In this document: positions 37,501 to 50,128 of the stretch, one piece after another
Numbering within the stretch: the first letter of the stretch is position 1
Layout of the letters: the number at the start of each line of letters is the position of its first letter
Assembly: GCF_000264995.1 (NCBI RefSeq)
Contig: NW_006767441.1
Coordinates: 1,594,173 to 1,658,172 of the forward strand
Length of the DNA: 64,000 nucleotides
Origin: Punctularia strigosozonata HHB-11173 SS5
Lineage: Eukaryota; Basidiomycota; Agaricomycetes; Corticiales; Punctulariaceae
Direction of reading: 5' to 3'
The notes under the pieces: generated by a model
What the model saw: the letters and a program-made list of their open reading frames with translations, nothing else
The model's database searches: none
Told to the model about the DNA's origin: nothing
Program-made: the position numbers and the translations under genes

Positions 37501-38944
37501 GGCACGCATATACCTTGCTTGACGCGCTCGGCCAAGTTGCCAGCCTCGTGCCATTGCACGGCTTCGTGAGCAAGCGCGTAGGCGAGGGACAGTTTCCATT
37601 TGCGTTCTTCACGGAAGTCGATACGCATCCATTTCTATGGAGAAATCAGGTCCGTGGAAGCAGTGATCAGCCGGCACGCGCACCATTTCTTCCATAAGAT
37701 AATCCCAGTGGGTCTTTGTCTGGTATCCGATAGGTTTGTGTTTCTTTGGTTGTCTGAAGCTCCACCTTCCTGCATCCTTAAGGGTCTCAATGCGGTCCAA
37801 GGTTCGGATAAGCGTCAGCTCCTGTGTAGCGATCTGACGACGTACTTGTCAGATAGTTCAAAACGAACGCGGTCATATTGCACTCACCAACCACTGCCGT
37901 GTATCCAGACACTTGGTTGCTCGAGCAACCCTTTTCCATGTCGGATTGGCACGTATCGTAGCGCCCCAACGATGTAGGCCCATTGGCATCCATTCCTCCT
38001 TGTCTTTCCTTCCATCAGAATACGCGGAACCCAGGCGCTCTTTATCTTTCTCGCGTTTACGAGACTTCGCCGGCTTTGCTTTGCGTACAAATTCCAAGGG
38101 TAGGGCCTTCAAGGGTGGGAGAGAATACTTGGCAGTAGAAGAAAGCAACGTGTCCGCAGGATTGACCGTCTTCCGTGAAGGAGACGTGCCGACGAGTTTA
38201 TCAGCGTCGGGATCGAATACGAAGTCTGGAAGTTCGCGGGCGGGTGTGCTTGGTGTCGGGATGAAGAAAGGGTGCCCAACTCCTGGTCCTGTTTCACCTG
38301 TGTCCATCGCGTCGACCGAGCGTTTCTGGTCATCCTCGGTAGACGGAGGCAGCCATGCATGCATGAGCTTCCCGTCCTGAAACACGGTTTCTTCATGGGC
38401 GGGTGGAGTTTGAGGGAGGGGTGTAGGGGAGCGCGAGGGCGGCGCAGGGGATATGTGCATAACGGGCTGCAGGCTCGATTCTTTCATCTCATCAGCGGGC
38501 GTAGGTTCACGGGTGGCATGAGCAAGTTCATCCTCTACATCATGGGGCGAAGCGAGGGCCACCGCGGGCTCATCGTCGACCTCCATGTCGGACGACGGTT
38601 CCGGCGGCGCAAGGAGTTCAATCTCTAAGTCCATGATACTTTCTGCTGAATGGCTGATGCGGCAATTAGTTCCTTCCCGCAATGAGGCAGCCTTGGAATC
38701 CGCTCACTTCTGAAGGTCAAAGCGGCTCAGAAACTCGTCTAACCCCTCATGATCCTCTTCCTCGTCCTCTAACGACAGAGCTGCTAGATTCTCTCGTCGT
38801 TTGAGAAGTGCGTGCATGGCCACGAGTAAGGCATTGCGTCGTTTGGAGATTTCCCTGAACCCACGAAGTGAGACTACAGCTGGAGTGCAGAACGGAGGTT
38901 ACCAACTCAAGCTGTGAAAGCCGCTCCTCAATGAGCGCGTCCAT
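34559..38944 (-). CDS. VID21: NuA4 platform subunit Vid21/Eaf1-like (HSA and SANT domains)
   Basis: Minus-strand gene of at least seven exons, ATG at 38944 (MDALIEERLSQLELVTSVLH). A second exon has RNALLVAMHALLKRRENLAAL, then a large acidic and Pro-rich exon (38682-37873). The HSA domain spans the next exons: THWDYLMEEM, then WMRIDFREERKWKLSLAYAL and AHEAVQWHEAG. After an acidic exon (to about 36558) comes the SANT/Myb domain NPWSPEDDMLLRSLIERFPN, NWRLIADSFNS, then the basic ESKKRRRHNLMHDAIRKA, and a Gln-rich tail with QQQ/AQAQ runs (about 35700-35500). The gene probably ends at 34559 with QEDLEDRYATTSGEH; the last exons are less certain. Eaf1/Vid21 scaffolds the NuA4 histone acetyltransferase in the nucleus; domain order HSA-SANT-Gln-rich fits. 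Confidence 0.75.
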
Positions 38945-39321
38945 GCAGCGCGATTGCGTTATGCCGGTGTACCAGTTGCGAACGCGAACGCTAGCTAGTC
39001 TAGTAGTACAGCTGTGGACCAGCTGCCTGGGTCACTCAAAGACTTGAAAGACCACCGAGTACAGGATCGTCGGTGTTGGAAATTAGCGCCCGTCACTAAA
39101 CAGAGGCGATGGGCGCTAACGGCATCGTCAGTGTAGGTTGTTGCACTTGTCGCGTGTTTAAACGATCGCATAATCATCTTGAATATGTACTAGGGTATCT
39201 ATGAACGTGCACAGTTACAACCAGAAGTGATGTTCGAAGGAGCGCAAAGTGACGAGAGGCCAAAAAAACTGTTGGGGATTAAGTATGAGAGTATGACCGG
39301 CTACTACGAGTTCGAAGCAAA
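38945..39321. other. Intergenic stretch
   Basis: Promoter side of the Vid21-like gene and 3' side of the Knr4-like gene. No separate coding signal seen. Confidence 0.4.
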
Positions 39322-41401
39322 TCAAGCCGTGTCCTTCGCACTCTTTACGCTACTTGTGGAGTTCGTTCGCCGACCGAGGTTACCTAATTTCTTTAGTCCT
39401 TGAGTGACGCTCTTGCGCTTCTCAGCTTTTGGAGTGGTGCCCTCAGCTGGTGATGGGCTCGTAGACACTGCCAGAGAGGCCTCAGTGTCCCCCGGTGCAT
39501 CCGGTGCATCACTCTCCTGCTGCTCGGGAGCTTCCTCACCAACCTTGCCCGAGCTACCGCCGCCACCGACCAGGCGGATACCCGCAGAGAAATCCGGGAT
39601 CGGTTCGATATCCTCTGCGGGTGGCAACTGCACGCTGGCAATATCTGATGATTTGCTGGTGGATGGTGACGGAGAGGGCTCAATCGGGGTGGCAGACAAC
39701 GCCGGAGCTGAGTCCGCGAGAAGGTCCTCAACCGGAGGAATCGGAACATGGGAAGAAATCTTCCTGGTAGCAGGAGGGGAGCCAGGGAGAGGGACGAGGG
39801 AAGCGTCAGCGTCCACATAGGTCGTGGCTTTCGGTGTTGTGACGCTGCTCTGGGACAGCGATGTCCTGTTCGAGCCATTCAAGTCTTCCAAGGACACTCC
39901 CTGGCCGGCCTCGAGATCGCCGTCACGGTAGTCCGAGCCATAGTCCGCCTCTGGGGAGTACGGGCCGATGTCGTGCTCCGTGGGCAGCTCAAGGGGTCTA
40001 GGCGCAGGAGGCTTTGTCACAGCAATACTGGGCACTTTGCCGGAGGTCGTAGGTGTCTTCTCGTTAACAGCGCCCTCCTCTGGAATTTCTGCAAGGACGG
40101 GGATTGGGACCTCAGCACCGGAGATGCCGGTGTTGATGTTGATGACACCCAGTCCTAGCCTGCTGTTCCGGACCTGCAACAAAGCTCAGTGCTGAAGATC
40201 TTACAGACAAAGCCCACGCACCTTATTCCGGGTTTGGGATGACAATGTCTCATCCTGGAGCACACCACTTTCCTGCCATCGCCTAATGCTCCTATCCGCC
40301 CATGCATCCAAGACGCTCCACCCGCGATACTCACCGACAAGACGAAGGCCGCCAGCGTTCGCATCCGATCCGCCACCCCCGGGGCCCTTACCATCGAAGA
40401 AGTAGCTCTCGTAGCCCACGTCGTCTTCGCTACCGTCACTCCCATCGCTCCCAATCCCAAGCTCGTAGCCTTCGCCGCTTTCCAACTCCTCAACGAAAGA
40501 CGCCAACCACTTTGCCCACCCGCCGGGACCGTCGCCTCTCCAGAGTACCACCTTTGTGTCGTAGTCGCGTCCGAATATAATAACCTGTCCCGGGGAGCCA
40601 CCCTCACCCGGGGCAACGTCTACTCCGAGGTAGTTGCCGGCCTTATCCGTCGCAAGCGGTATCCATCCTCTTGACGAGTACTCGTTCCTGATCCATCCGG
40701 GAGGAATCGATTGCATGGATTCCCTTAGACGAGCATTGGCACCGGAATGTGGGTCGTCGTCTACCTCCCGCCAGAAGCGCCATTCTTCCAACACGTCTTC
40801 GAGTGGCAGGAGCGTGAGCCCAAAGAATAGGCCTTCAGAGCATCCGGCCGATGATTCCGGCTCTTGCCCGTCGACCGTGAGGTACGACTCCCGCACGGCG
40901 CTGGGAAGATCAAATCCGAACTGCATTTCGATCTGCGCCAGGTCTTCAGGGAGGATGCCCCAATTTAACGTATCGCCCAATTCTGGATATTCGCGCGCGA
41001 GCCAGTTCCGCAGGCGGTCCCATGTTTGCGCAAGCGGAGGATAGGTGGACGCATTGAGAGGGGAGTTGGGTGTGTGATGCAAGGGGAGCAGAGAAGATTG
41101 ACGACCACTCGTACTGCTAGAGGCAACATCAGCGAATCGGACTCATTCCGCCGGGCCAAGCCACGTACGGCGTCGTCACCAGATCGTATGCAACAGGCGA
41201 CGCCGGTGGAGGGTATGTATAGGATGGACTCGCCACAGAGTCCGAGTCGTCGAAGGCGTCGCCGTTGAGCGCGTCACCGTGATAACCTGGCGACGACACT
41301 GGCAGCGAAAAGGCGTCGTGTGTCGACGACAAGGCCTGTCCCCGCTTACTAGTAGAACTATAGCTTTTCTTTGGCGCGAAGAGGGAGGTGAACCAGGTCA
41401 T
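39322..41401 (-). CDS. Knr4/Smi1-like cell-wall-synthesis regulator
   Basis: Three-exon minus-strand gene, ATG 41401 (MTWFTSLFAPKKSYSS), stop at 39322. Exon 1 ends inside VTTP; an intron beginning GTACGTGG and ending CCTCTAG (about 41168-41117) joins it in frame to STSGRQSSLL. Exon 2 carries the SMI1/KNR4 domain: TWDRLRNWLAREYPELGDTL, LAQIEMQFGFDLPSAVRESY, LTVDGQEPESSAG, LFFGLTLLPLEDVLEEWRFW, WIPLATDKAGNYLGVD, GQVIIFGRDYDTKVVLW and WAKWLASFVEELESGEGYEL. Exon 3 (from VRNSRLGLGVININTG) is a long disordered Pro/Ser tail ending SVKSAKDTA. In yeast, Knr4 links the Slt2 MAP kinase pathway to 1,3-glucan synthesis and polarity; role transferred from there. Intact. Confidence 0.82.
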
Positions 41402-41648
41402 GATGGAAGACGAACAGGTAACCGCGCCTCAGGCCCGAGGTGGAAGGTGCCCTCACTTGACACTCGCGGCGTCACCGGACACAGCCCGAGCAGAAGACAT
41501 GTTTGAACATTGAACATTTCCGATTGCTGCCATGATGTTGCCTAATAATATACCAATGTACATTGTTCCCTGATTGCTCCCTTTCATGCGAACAGATGCG
41601 AACGAGATACGCGACACAGTACGTCCGGGAATCTGATAGTATTATGTC

Positions 41649-43851
41649 TTAGAACCGTCCGAGCGGCTCCCGGACGGTGAACTCAGCGTCAGTCTTCGCC
41701 TTCACCTCCTCCAAGGTGGTGTTCTCCGCAATCTCTATCAACTCCATGTTTCCATTATGACGGTCGACTTGGAAGACCGCAAGCTCGGTGATGATTTGGC
41801 TCACCTGTGTCAAACAAGGAATGAGTGAGTGTTGTCTTATGCGAGAGTCACTGAGATACGTACAGCACGTGCGCCAGTGAGCGGCAGAGAGCATTCCTTG
41901 ACCACCTTTGAGCTGCCGTCCTTCGAACAGTGTTGCATCACAACGATGACCTTCGTCTTGTCTGGGTTGGAAACAAGATCCATGGCACCACTGGGGGCAT
42001 CTTGAGTCTTTGGCTTTAAAACATCCAGGTCCGTATGGACTTACCCAATGCCCTTTACGAGTTTTCCGGGAACCATGAAGTTCGCGATGTCGCCAGCCTG
42101 GCTGACCTCCATAGCACCGAGAATAGCCACGTCGACGTGTCCACCACGAATCATGGCGAATGACTCGCCAGAATCTACCCAAAGTGAGACTAATGCGCAC
42201 TAGCAGTCAAAGAGCTGCACCTACCGAAGACGGAAGCACCAGGGAGCAAACTAACGGTTTCCTTTCCGGCGTTGATGATGTCAGGGTCAACCTTATCCCT
42301 CGGCGGGAAGGGACCCATCCCAAGAATGCCGTTCTATAGGCACAAGAACCAAATAAGCCTCTGGTCAAGGATGTAGACAATACTGCCTACCTCGCTCTGA
42401 AGCCAAACGTTGACGCCAGGAGGCAAGTGCTCCGTGACCAGCGTCGGCATACCGACGCCCAAGTTGATATACATGCCATCCCGGATCTCCTTTGCAGCAC
42501 GACCAGCGATACGGTGTCGCATGGTCTGTGCGGTCGAAGGACCCTTCTTGGCATCAGGGCTCGCCGCAGATGACTCGTGGTCCTCAGCGACGGTGAGTAG
42601 CTCGACCTCCTTGGGCTCGGTCGCCTGGACAATTCGGTCGACGTAGATACCCGGGACGTGAATGTCGTTGGGATCAATCGAACCGACTGGGACGATCTCC
42701 TCAGCCTCAACGATCGTCAATTTTGCGTTCCGCACCATGGCGGCGTTGAAGTTGTTGGCGGCATATCTGTGAAAACGTGAGAAGGGGGAGAATATCCCGA
42801 AGAACGGGACCATCATACCGGAATTGCAGGTTACCGACTTCGTCAGCCTTGTACGCGTGGACGAACGCGACGTCTCTGCAAGATGATGAGAAATCGGCAT
42901 GACTACCAATGCGTCGGGACGTACCCTGCTATCGCTGGTTCCATGACGTATCGCTTGCCGTTGAATATCCTGTGCTCTTTCTTGTTCCCCGGGATTTTCA
43001 CGATGTCCACTGAACCGCCCAAACGGATCGGGATACCTGAAACGCTACTATCAGCATAAGCCTCCCACTGTGCCCGGAACACGTGTGCTCACCTCCCGTC
43101 TCCACGGCCGTGTTCGCTCCAGTGGGTGTAAAGAAGGCTGCGCGAGGGAAGATGGGTAACTGTTATTGCGACGGCATGGAGGGATGAAACTCACCGGGAA
43201 TGCCGGCGGCGTGTGCCCGCATACGCTCGACTAGCGTTCCCTGAGGTACGAGTTCGAGCGAGACCTCGCCCTTGAGGTATTGCTGCTCGAAATATTTGTT
43301 GCTAATGGCATGGATGAGACGGAATATCAGTCCTAAGCTCATCACGACTCACCCTCCAAGATAACTGATCATCAGCTTGTCAAGCTGGCCCGAACGGAGC
43401 AGTTTCGCGAGACCGAGGTCTCCCAAACCTATCCAGCAGTGAGATAATGCACGTCTCGCAGAGGGTCCTACGTACCAGCATTGTTTGATACCTGCGCGTG
43501 ATGTCAGTACGCGAATGCTGGATCGGCACAAACTCAACATACCGCCGTCAAGCCCTTGATCTCCGGTTTCTTCGCGAGTGCGGTGATCAACGTTTCAGGA
43601 ATACCGCATAATCCAAAACCTGAGAGGCATCAGCGAAGGGTAAAGTCAAGATGTACGCCCGACGCACCTCCGGACAAGATGATGTCTCCCGACTTGACGT
43701 CCTTGATCGCCTCGTCCACACTGTCCCACACCTTCTTCTTATGCGGGACCGCCTCCGTCGCCGTGCCCGTCAACGTGCGTATCTGCAACGAGAAGGGCGC
43801 GACCTTGCAGTGGCGGAAATGAACACGCAAGACCATTCGTGACCCCAGCAT
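41649..43851 (-). CDS. Succinyl-CoA:3-ketoacid CoA-transferase, copy A
   Basis: Minus-strand multi-exon gene, ATG 43851, end REPLGRF at 41649. The first exon has a mitochondrial-like head (basic, [19 protein letters not shown]). Alpha part: [75 protein letters not shown] and [15 protein letters not shown]. Middle: [15 protein letters not shown], then [20 protein letters not shown]. Beta part: [33 protein letters not shown] and [15 protein letters not shown], whose Glu in SENG is the catalytic residue known to form the CoA thioester. It continues with [42 protein letters not shown]. Both halves are fused as in eukaryotic SCOT (EC 2.8.3.5), which moves CoA from succinyl-CoA to acetoacetate in the matrix. 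A tandem paralogue lies directly upstream at 44242-47257. Confidence 0.85.
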
Positions 43852-44241
43852 GATCGAGGACGGCGACGCTTGGGAAGAATGTGGGGAAAGGAAGAGGAGT
43901 GCTTATGGGCCAGCGCGGGGGAATGCGGGATGGACATTTATATTTGCCATGTCATCGTCTTCGATGTCGCACAAGGAGGTCGGCAGCCCTGGTTCATCCT
44001 TCAGGCCAATGGGTGCGTTCGGCTTCCGCGCCTCCCGATAAGCCGCCGCCTCCAAGTCTTTGCTCGCGGAGTTTGAGGGGCCATCAACGGCCGGAGACGA
44101 CAAACAGACAATGATATTACTCAAATGGACGAGATATCTTGATGTGAAGATATTCGAGCAAAGAACATAGGTGTGAATGACGACAGTGACGGGTACATGG
44201 GTTACGTAGCACTACTACGGTGGCGTACGCACCCGCAAAAC
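43852..44241. other. Spacer between the tandem CoA-transferase genes
   Basis: 390 bp that must hold the promoter of copy A and the 3' end signals of copy B. No independent gene recognised. Confidence 0.5.
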
Positions 44242-47200
44242 TCAAAATCGACCAAGGTCGCTCCGCACCGCGAAGTCGCATCCCGTCTTAGCACTGCATA
44301 GTCGAGACCAAGCGAGGTTAGCCACAAACACACCTGACGGGCAATATCTCACGTACCGAACTTCATCTACAGTAACGCCCTTACAAACGGATAGGTCAGC
44401 GAGCTCGCGAGGGAGATGTGACTTTAGCTTCACACACCTCAGCGATTTCAATCAGCTCCAGCTTTCCAGCAGCCCTGTCGACATCGAAGACGGCGAGTTC
44501 CGTGATGATTTGGCTGACCTACATACAGGAATGATGAGTCATTCATTTGCAAACTGTTCCATCTGCCAGGAGACCCACCGTGCGCGCCCCCGTCAAGGGC
44601 AAGGCGCATTCGGCCAAGATCTTAGGAGTGCCATCTCTCGCGCAATGTTCCATGACCGCAATGACCTTCGTGCCGTCCCTACGCATACATTCAGCGCCTT
44701 CCTGCGAAACAAAAATGAGGTAAAAAGAGCATATACGCACGGGTTAGACACCAAATCCATCGCTCCTCTATTACCTCGTGTCAACTGATGAGGTTACGAA
44801 CCGACAGGGAGTCCGACGCACCCGATGCCTGAAAAATCATGAGTCACCTTACGAGGCCTCGACCAGGATATTGCTTACCTTTGACCATCTTGCCAGGGAT
44901 CATGAAGTTGGCAATGTCACCTACATACTTATCGCATCAAAACTCCGCCGTTCCGCGAGCGACCATCACCAGCAAATCCAACTCACCGGCCTGCGAAACT
45001 TGCATTGCCTGATGGGATTAGAGCTCGGTTACCCCACAGCACGTCTAGACGCGACGCCCATCACTCACCCCGAGGATAGCAACGTCGATATGTCTAGACC
45101 CGCTCTAAGCCCGGCCCATATCGAACTTTGATGAAAACACTCACCCTCCACGAATCATGGCGAACGATTCGCTGGAATCTGATGAACCGTGGCCAAATTG
45201 CCCCAGGCGACCTGTCATTACCCCGCAAATTACCCCAGAGACCTCCAACACGCACCGAAGACCGAAGCTCCAGGAAGCAAGGTGACAGTCTCCTTCCCCG
45301 CATTGATAATGTCGGGGTCGACCTGCTCCTTCGTTGGATACGGGCCCATCCCGAGTATCCCGTTCTCGCTCTGGAGCCAGACGCGTACTCCCGGCGGAAG
45401 GTGTTCCGGGACCAGCGTCGGCATTCCGATTCCCTTCAAACCTTGATGAGCCCATTATCGCATGTTATTCCATCATGACACAGCAGGAAAGGACGGTGAT
45501 GTTGAAAAGCAACCCTCACAAGATTAACGTGGAAACCGTCGCGGATCTCTTTCGCTGCCCGTCTCGCGATCCTGTGTCTCTGATCTTTCGCGGCGGCTTT
45601 CGCAGGGTCCACTGCACCCTCCTCGCCCTTGGCTGACCCGCTTTCAGGTTCCTGCGCGAGCGTGAGCATCTCGATCTCCTTGGGTGCCGTAGCTTGCACG
45701 ACGCGATCGACGTAGATGCCTGGAAGGTGTATCTCGCCAGGCTCCAATGAACCAACAGGGACAATGTGCTCCGCTTCGACAATCGTCAGTTTGGCGTTTT
45801 TTCCCATCACTGCATTGAAGTTGTTGGCGGTGTAGCTGATCCATGATACGAGTAAGCGTGAGCACGAAGGTCGTTGATGATAGAGTCACAAGAAGGAGTA
45901 AAGAATAGACGTGAAGATCGAACAATACGACGGAGGAAGACGACGCTATCGGACCGACTGGAAGGTCAAGTTCCGACCAATCCAAAGGATCGAGAACAAG
46001 AAGCTCGCTAGAACCGAACTCACCGGAACTGGACATTCCCCACTTCGTCGGCTTTCCAGGCATGGACAAAAGCGACATCACCGCTGATCGCCGGTTCGAG
46101 GATGTACCTTTTGAGAATATGCTCCTGTTAGCGAGTGATTCTGAAGCCGCGCCGGAATTGTCGGGATCCGAGGCCTGAATTGGTCACAACCCACCTTCTC
46201 CCGTCGAACTCACGGTACTCCTTCTTGTTGCCTTCTTCAAGAACACCGGCCTTCATACCACCCTGAACATGTCGATATCAACGAATGACTCTCATTTCCA
46301 TTTTAACACGGCCTCACCTCCTTATACCGGATGACAATTTCGCCTTGCTCAACAGCGGTCGCCGCCCCAGTTGGCGTATAGAACTGTGTTCAAGCTCAGT
46401 ATCGGAGGGGTGCATGGACACGAAATGCGTACAGCAGGTATACCCGCGGCGTGCGCCCTCATGCGTTCCACGAGTGTGCCCTGCGGAATCAGCTCCAACC
46501 CGATTTCACCCTTGAGGTATAAGCCTTCGAAATACTTGTTCCTGGGGAAGGTAGTTCAGCGTCAACTGGATGTAGATGGCACGCAGTGACTCTTAATCCA
46601 TACCCGCCGATGTAGGACGCCATCATCTTTCCGATTTGGCCATTGTATAAGAGTTTGCCCAGTCCCTTCTCACCGGAGCCCTACAACACGAGACCAGGTC
46701 AGCTAACGCGCTGGTAGAGTAGCCTTCAGCACAGAACTTACAGCGTTGTTGCTGACTTTTGTATTGAAGTGTCAATGATCCGAGAGCACATATTCACAGT
46801 TAGGAATCACTCACCAGCGGTAAGATTCTTGACCTCCGGTCTCTTAGATAGAGCCCCAATCAAGGTATCCGGCGTCCCACATAACCCGAAACCTGGTACG
46901 CGGCAGTGTCATTCAGCCTTCACTTGATCAACGCGCCTTAACGCGACCTCACCTCCACTCAACAAGACGTCCCCGGACTTCACATCCTTGACCGCTTCGT
47001 CCACGCTATCCCCTAACACAAAGCTATCTGTAAGCACATGGTCGCGTTGTATAGAACGTGCCGGAGTACATACAAACTTTCTTCCTCTGCGGCACGTTCA
47101 CAGGCGTGCTGTAAGTCCTCGCGCTCCACTGTGAGTTCTGCGCATAAGCACCGACGCGAGCTTTGGAAGCGGAGCCTTGCGAGAGCGTCTGATATCGTGA

Positions 47201-47257
47201 CCCCGCTGAGCGGCCCGTCGCCCAACGGGCACGAGCTAGCTGTATCGTCGCAAACAT
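44242..47257 (-). CDS. Succinyl-CoA:3-ketoacid CoA-transferase, copy B
   Basis: Minus-strand paralogue of the gene at 41649-43851, with more and shorter exons. ATG 47257; the first exon [34 protein letters not shown] is an Arg-rich mitochondrial presequence. After introns: [176 protein letters not shown] and [15 protein letters not shown] (catalytic Glu in SENG). Then [64 protein letters not shown], and the last exon ending [11 protein letters not shown] at 44242. Splice borders seen by eye keep the frame, so I call it intact. Confidence 0.78.
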
Positions 47258-48196
47258 GTTCCCGTCGCTGTGAACGCTTCAACGTTGGGGCGAGCTCGCC
47301 GTGCTGGTTGGATTTCGGAGTGTTATATCGAGGACACAGCCGCGTCCGGTGAAAGACGGACTCAAGCCGTAGCGACGGCGTGCCGCTTGCATGAGTTACG
47401 GTGCAGTATGAGAACCCGTGGGCGACGCTGTTCCATATTTAGGCTGACGCACAAAGTCACTTGACAATATGACAGACCTTCTTACCAGTCTGAGTTTACG
47501 GCACAAGGATTGAGATTCCGGCTTCAAGATACACGCTATAGCATCACTGGGCGTCGATATATATCAACTGAGGACCGCTGGTGTAATCTGTCAAGCGAGT
47601 TAAGGCAGACGACACTGCGACGGGCCTGCCTGCCCCTAGGGGGGGGGGTGTAAGTGACCGCGCAACGCTTCCCCATTAGTACTTTCTCCCCGACTTCACC
47701 CTCGCTTATGCTGCTGCATGTATTCCCCATGCGAGCAGCGACGTCATTGGCCGACTTGAAGTTTCGACAGCGGATTCACTAGCAAGCGTATTCGCGGTAC
47801 GATATTGTCAGGTGGGACGACCTTCCAACTTGAGTCTGCATTCAATTGATTGGGATATGATGCTGCCATGCAGGCAATAAGACTGTGGCCCAGAAATGAA
47901 TACTCAGGACTCAGGACTCAGGATGGAGAAGCTTGGTTCACCGTGTATGACCAGAACTTGTCAAGCCCAAGCAGCTCTCCGCCGGTGACCGCGATGACTA
48001 GATTATTCTCCCTCCCGAAATCCATCAATTAGCAGAAGGTTCGGGTCACAAGCCTTGGACGATCCAAGGCCCAAAAAAGGGTTTCGCTGTCAGACGGACT
48101 ATGCGACACGAGGCAAGGAGGTCTGTCTGTGTACATAAGTGTCCCAAGGTTCACTACATCGCTTTCTACTGTTTACGCCAACGTCTGTCCACTGCA
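47258..48196. other. Intergenic stretch with a G-run
   Basis: Upstream of CoA-transferase copy B and of the second MYND gene. Contains a run of ten G (about 47638-47648). No gene recognised. Confidence 0.45.
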
Positions 48197-49011
48197 ATGC
48201 CGGGCCCAGAGATTGAATTGCAGGTGTTCCTTTACGGCTCGTACGTACATGCTACACCTTAAGATAACACTGCTGACACGCAGACCGCGATGTTCCAGTG
48301 ATCAAAAACGACTCGAACTGAAGCTCGCCCCTCGGCTGCCACAGCACGATATGCCCATAGTCCCAGGCGGTGGCGAGCGCGAGGAGTACGTCCAAGCGCT
48401 CTTGCGCAGGATTATGTTCAGCATCAAGCACAGTGGTAGCTGGCAATGCGAGTTTTGCGGTACGCGCCTCAGCTCCGATGGTCTTTGTCCGAGGGGCTCA
48501 ATCCGCTTCACAGGAAAGCCAGCGCGCGAAACGGTCATCCAATTCAACTCATGGCTACGTCTTACGCCTCCCAGAGCCGTCGCATATGTGCGTACTCCCG
48601 TTCGACGCCCAGGCTCCTGTTCATCGCGCTGACATCACCGACAAGCTACACGCGATATGCAGCTCCGACCCCGGTCCGTGCAGAACCACATTCGACGCCA
48701 TCGACCTCCGCATGGGCCTTATGTCCGGCCATCCCCTTCGTGCCCCGCAGTACGTCCCGCGCGAACCCGGCCAGGTCTTCCCGCTGCTCGCGGCTTGCGC
48801 GTCGTGCGAGGAGGAGAAGACCGCGGACATCAACACGCCTGGGAAGACGTCGCTCATGCGGTGCTCCGGGTGCAAAGTGACGCGGTATTGCGGGAAGGCG
48901 TGCCAGCGCGAAGACTGGCGGGTGCACAAGGAATTCTGCAAGATCCTGAAGAGCGCGCGGTGGGTGCAATGGGATGCCGAAGGGCGCGAGATTTTCTCCA
49001 CGGACGCGTGA
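48197..49011 (+). CDS. Small MYND zinc-finger protein, copy 2
   Basis: Plus-strand four-exon gene, ATG 48197 (MPGPEIELQVFLYGS). Intron GTACGTACAT..TTCCAG; exon 2 DQKRLELKLAPRLP, MPIVPGGGEREEYVQ, SGSWQCEFCG; intron GTACGC..CACAG; exon 3 KPARETVIQFNSWLRLTPPR AVAY; intron GTGCGT..GACAAG; exon 4 LHAICSSDPGPCRTTFDAID through the MYND finger (ACASCEEEK, RCSGCKVTRYCGKACQ, WRVHKEFC) to KSARWVQWDAEGREIF and the stop at 49011. All three intron positions match copy 1 at 23990-24808. The 3' flank (about 49060-49105) also resembles the 3' flank of copy 1, so the duplicated segment extends beyond the coding region. Intact; function not established beyond a likely protein-binding finger. Confidence 0.78.
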
Positions 49012-50128
49012 TCGCGGTTGTGTATATGGTCCTGCACTTTCTGATAATGGGCCGCGGTGCATCATTCCTTCGCTGGCTTTGTGTCGCGTTCATCTCTCAG
49101 TCTTCATGTTCGAGCTCGCGCTCCTTCAACGAGACTCGGGTCGGGCGAACATCATCGGAAAGAACCAATGAACGTTGGCTTGCACTTGATCTTACGACGT
49201 TGGAAGCATATCGAACAATATATCATACCATCATGGAATCGCATTCTCCGTCCGTTAATGCTACTTATATCATCCAGCGGCATATCCTCTAGCTGACCGT
49301 ACAGTAGTGATGCTACGCGTTCTCGCGGGGTAAATAGTAGCCATGACAGTAAAACATCGCGGAGTTTGACTCCTGGGAGAGCAAAAGTCGCACCGTCTCA
49401 GTCTGGTCCGTCTCAGACTTCAATCTGGCCACAACTATTTTGACCTTTCGTGGCATCATCTTCAACTTCGATCTTCGAGGTGCTCCGTGATTTCGCCGTT
49501 TTGGTGGCTTAAGATACGACATATGCCGGGATATCCTCCGTGACCCTCGCCGGACGCCTCACCAGCTTGAGTTGGAAATTTGAGACTCGGAGACTCGAAG
49601 CCTGCTAGACCACGCGAACACAGAACATAGCTTCATACCCTGCAAGAGAAACGGACGGTGATATAGGCCATCATCGGTCGGTGTAACAGTTCATGGTTCA
49701 GTGGATCGAAGGAGTTGAGTTCTGCGGCGGCTGGGTGAGTAATTTTCCTCGTCGGTATCTATGTATGAGCTCGTCCTTCTGAACGTCACTTATGCTGCGG
49801 CAGGTGCAAGAAATGCGGGAAATGTGACCCCTGACTTCATCCCGATGGGCTGTCGACCAACAATCACGTACCGAGCAGTCTTGCATGGGCCGTGGTCCGA
49901 TATCGCGAAGTGGAACGATTTTTTCAATCATGCACGCTCCGGAATAATTATGGGACTCGTTGGGACTGCGCAACGGAGACCTCAGTCCAGGCGATTTTCC
50001 CCCGCACTTTCCGATTGCCTGTTCTCGTTCCACTGCTCGTAGCTTGACCATCGAGCGGAGATTGCCGTAGCCAATACCTGGTCGGTTGTATATAACCTTG
50101 CATTCCTTTCGTTCGGTGGCCGGAGAAC
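49012..50128. other. Intergenic stretch
   Basis: Downstream of MYND copy 2 and upstream of the P450. The first 100 bases keep similarity to the 3' flank of MYND copy 1; the rest shows no recognisable coding signal. Confidence 0.45.

Noticed and set aside
47630-47652. G-run with CCCCTAGGGG palindrome as a regulatory or telomere-like signal
   Set aside because: Single short homopolymer without repeats; no support for a function.
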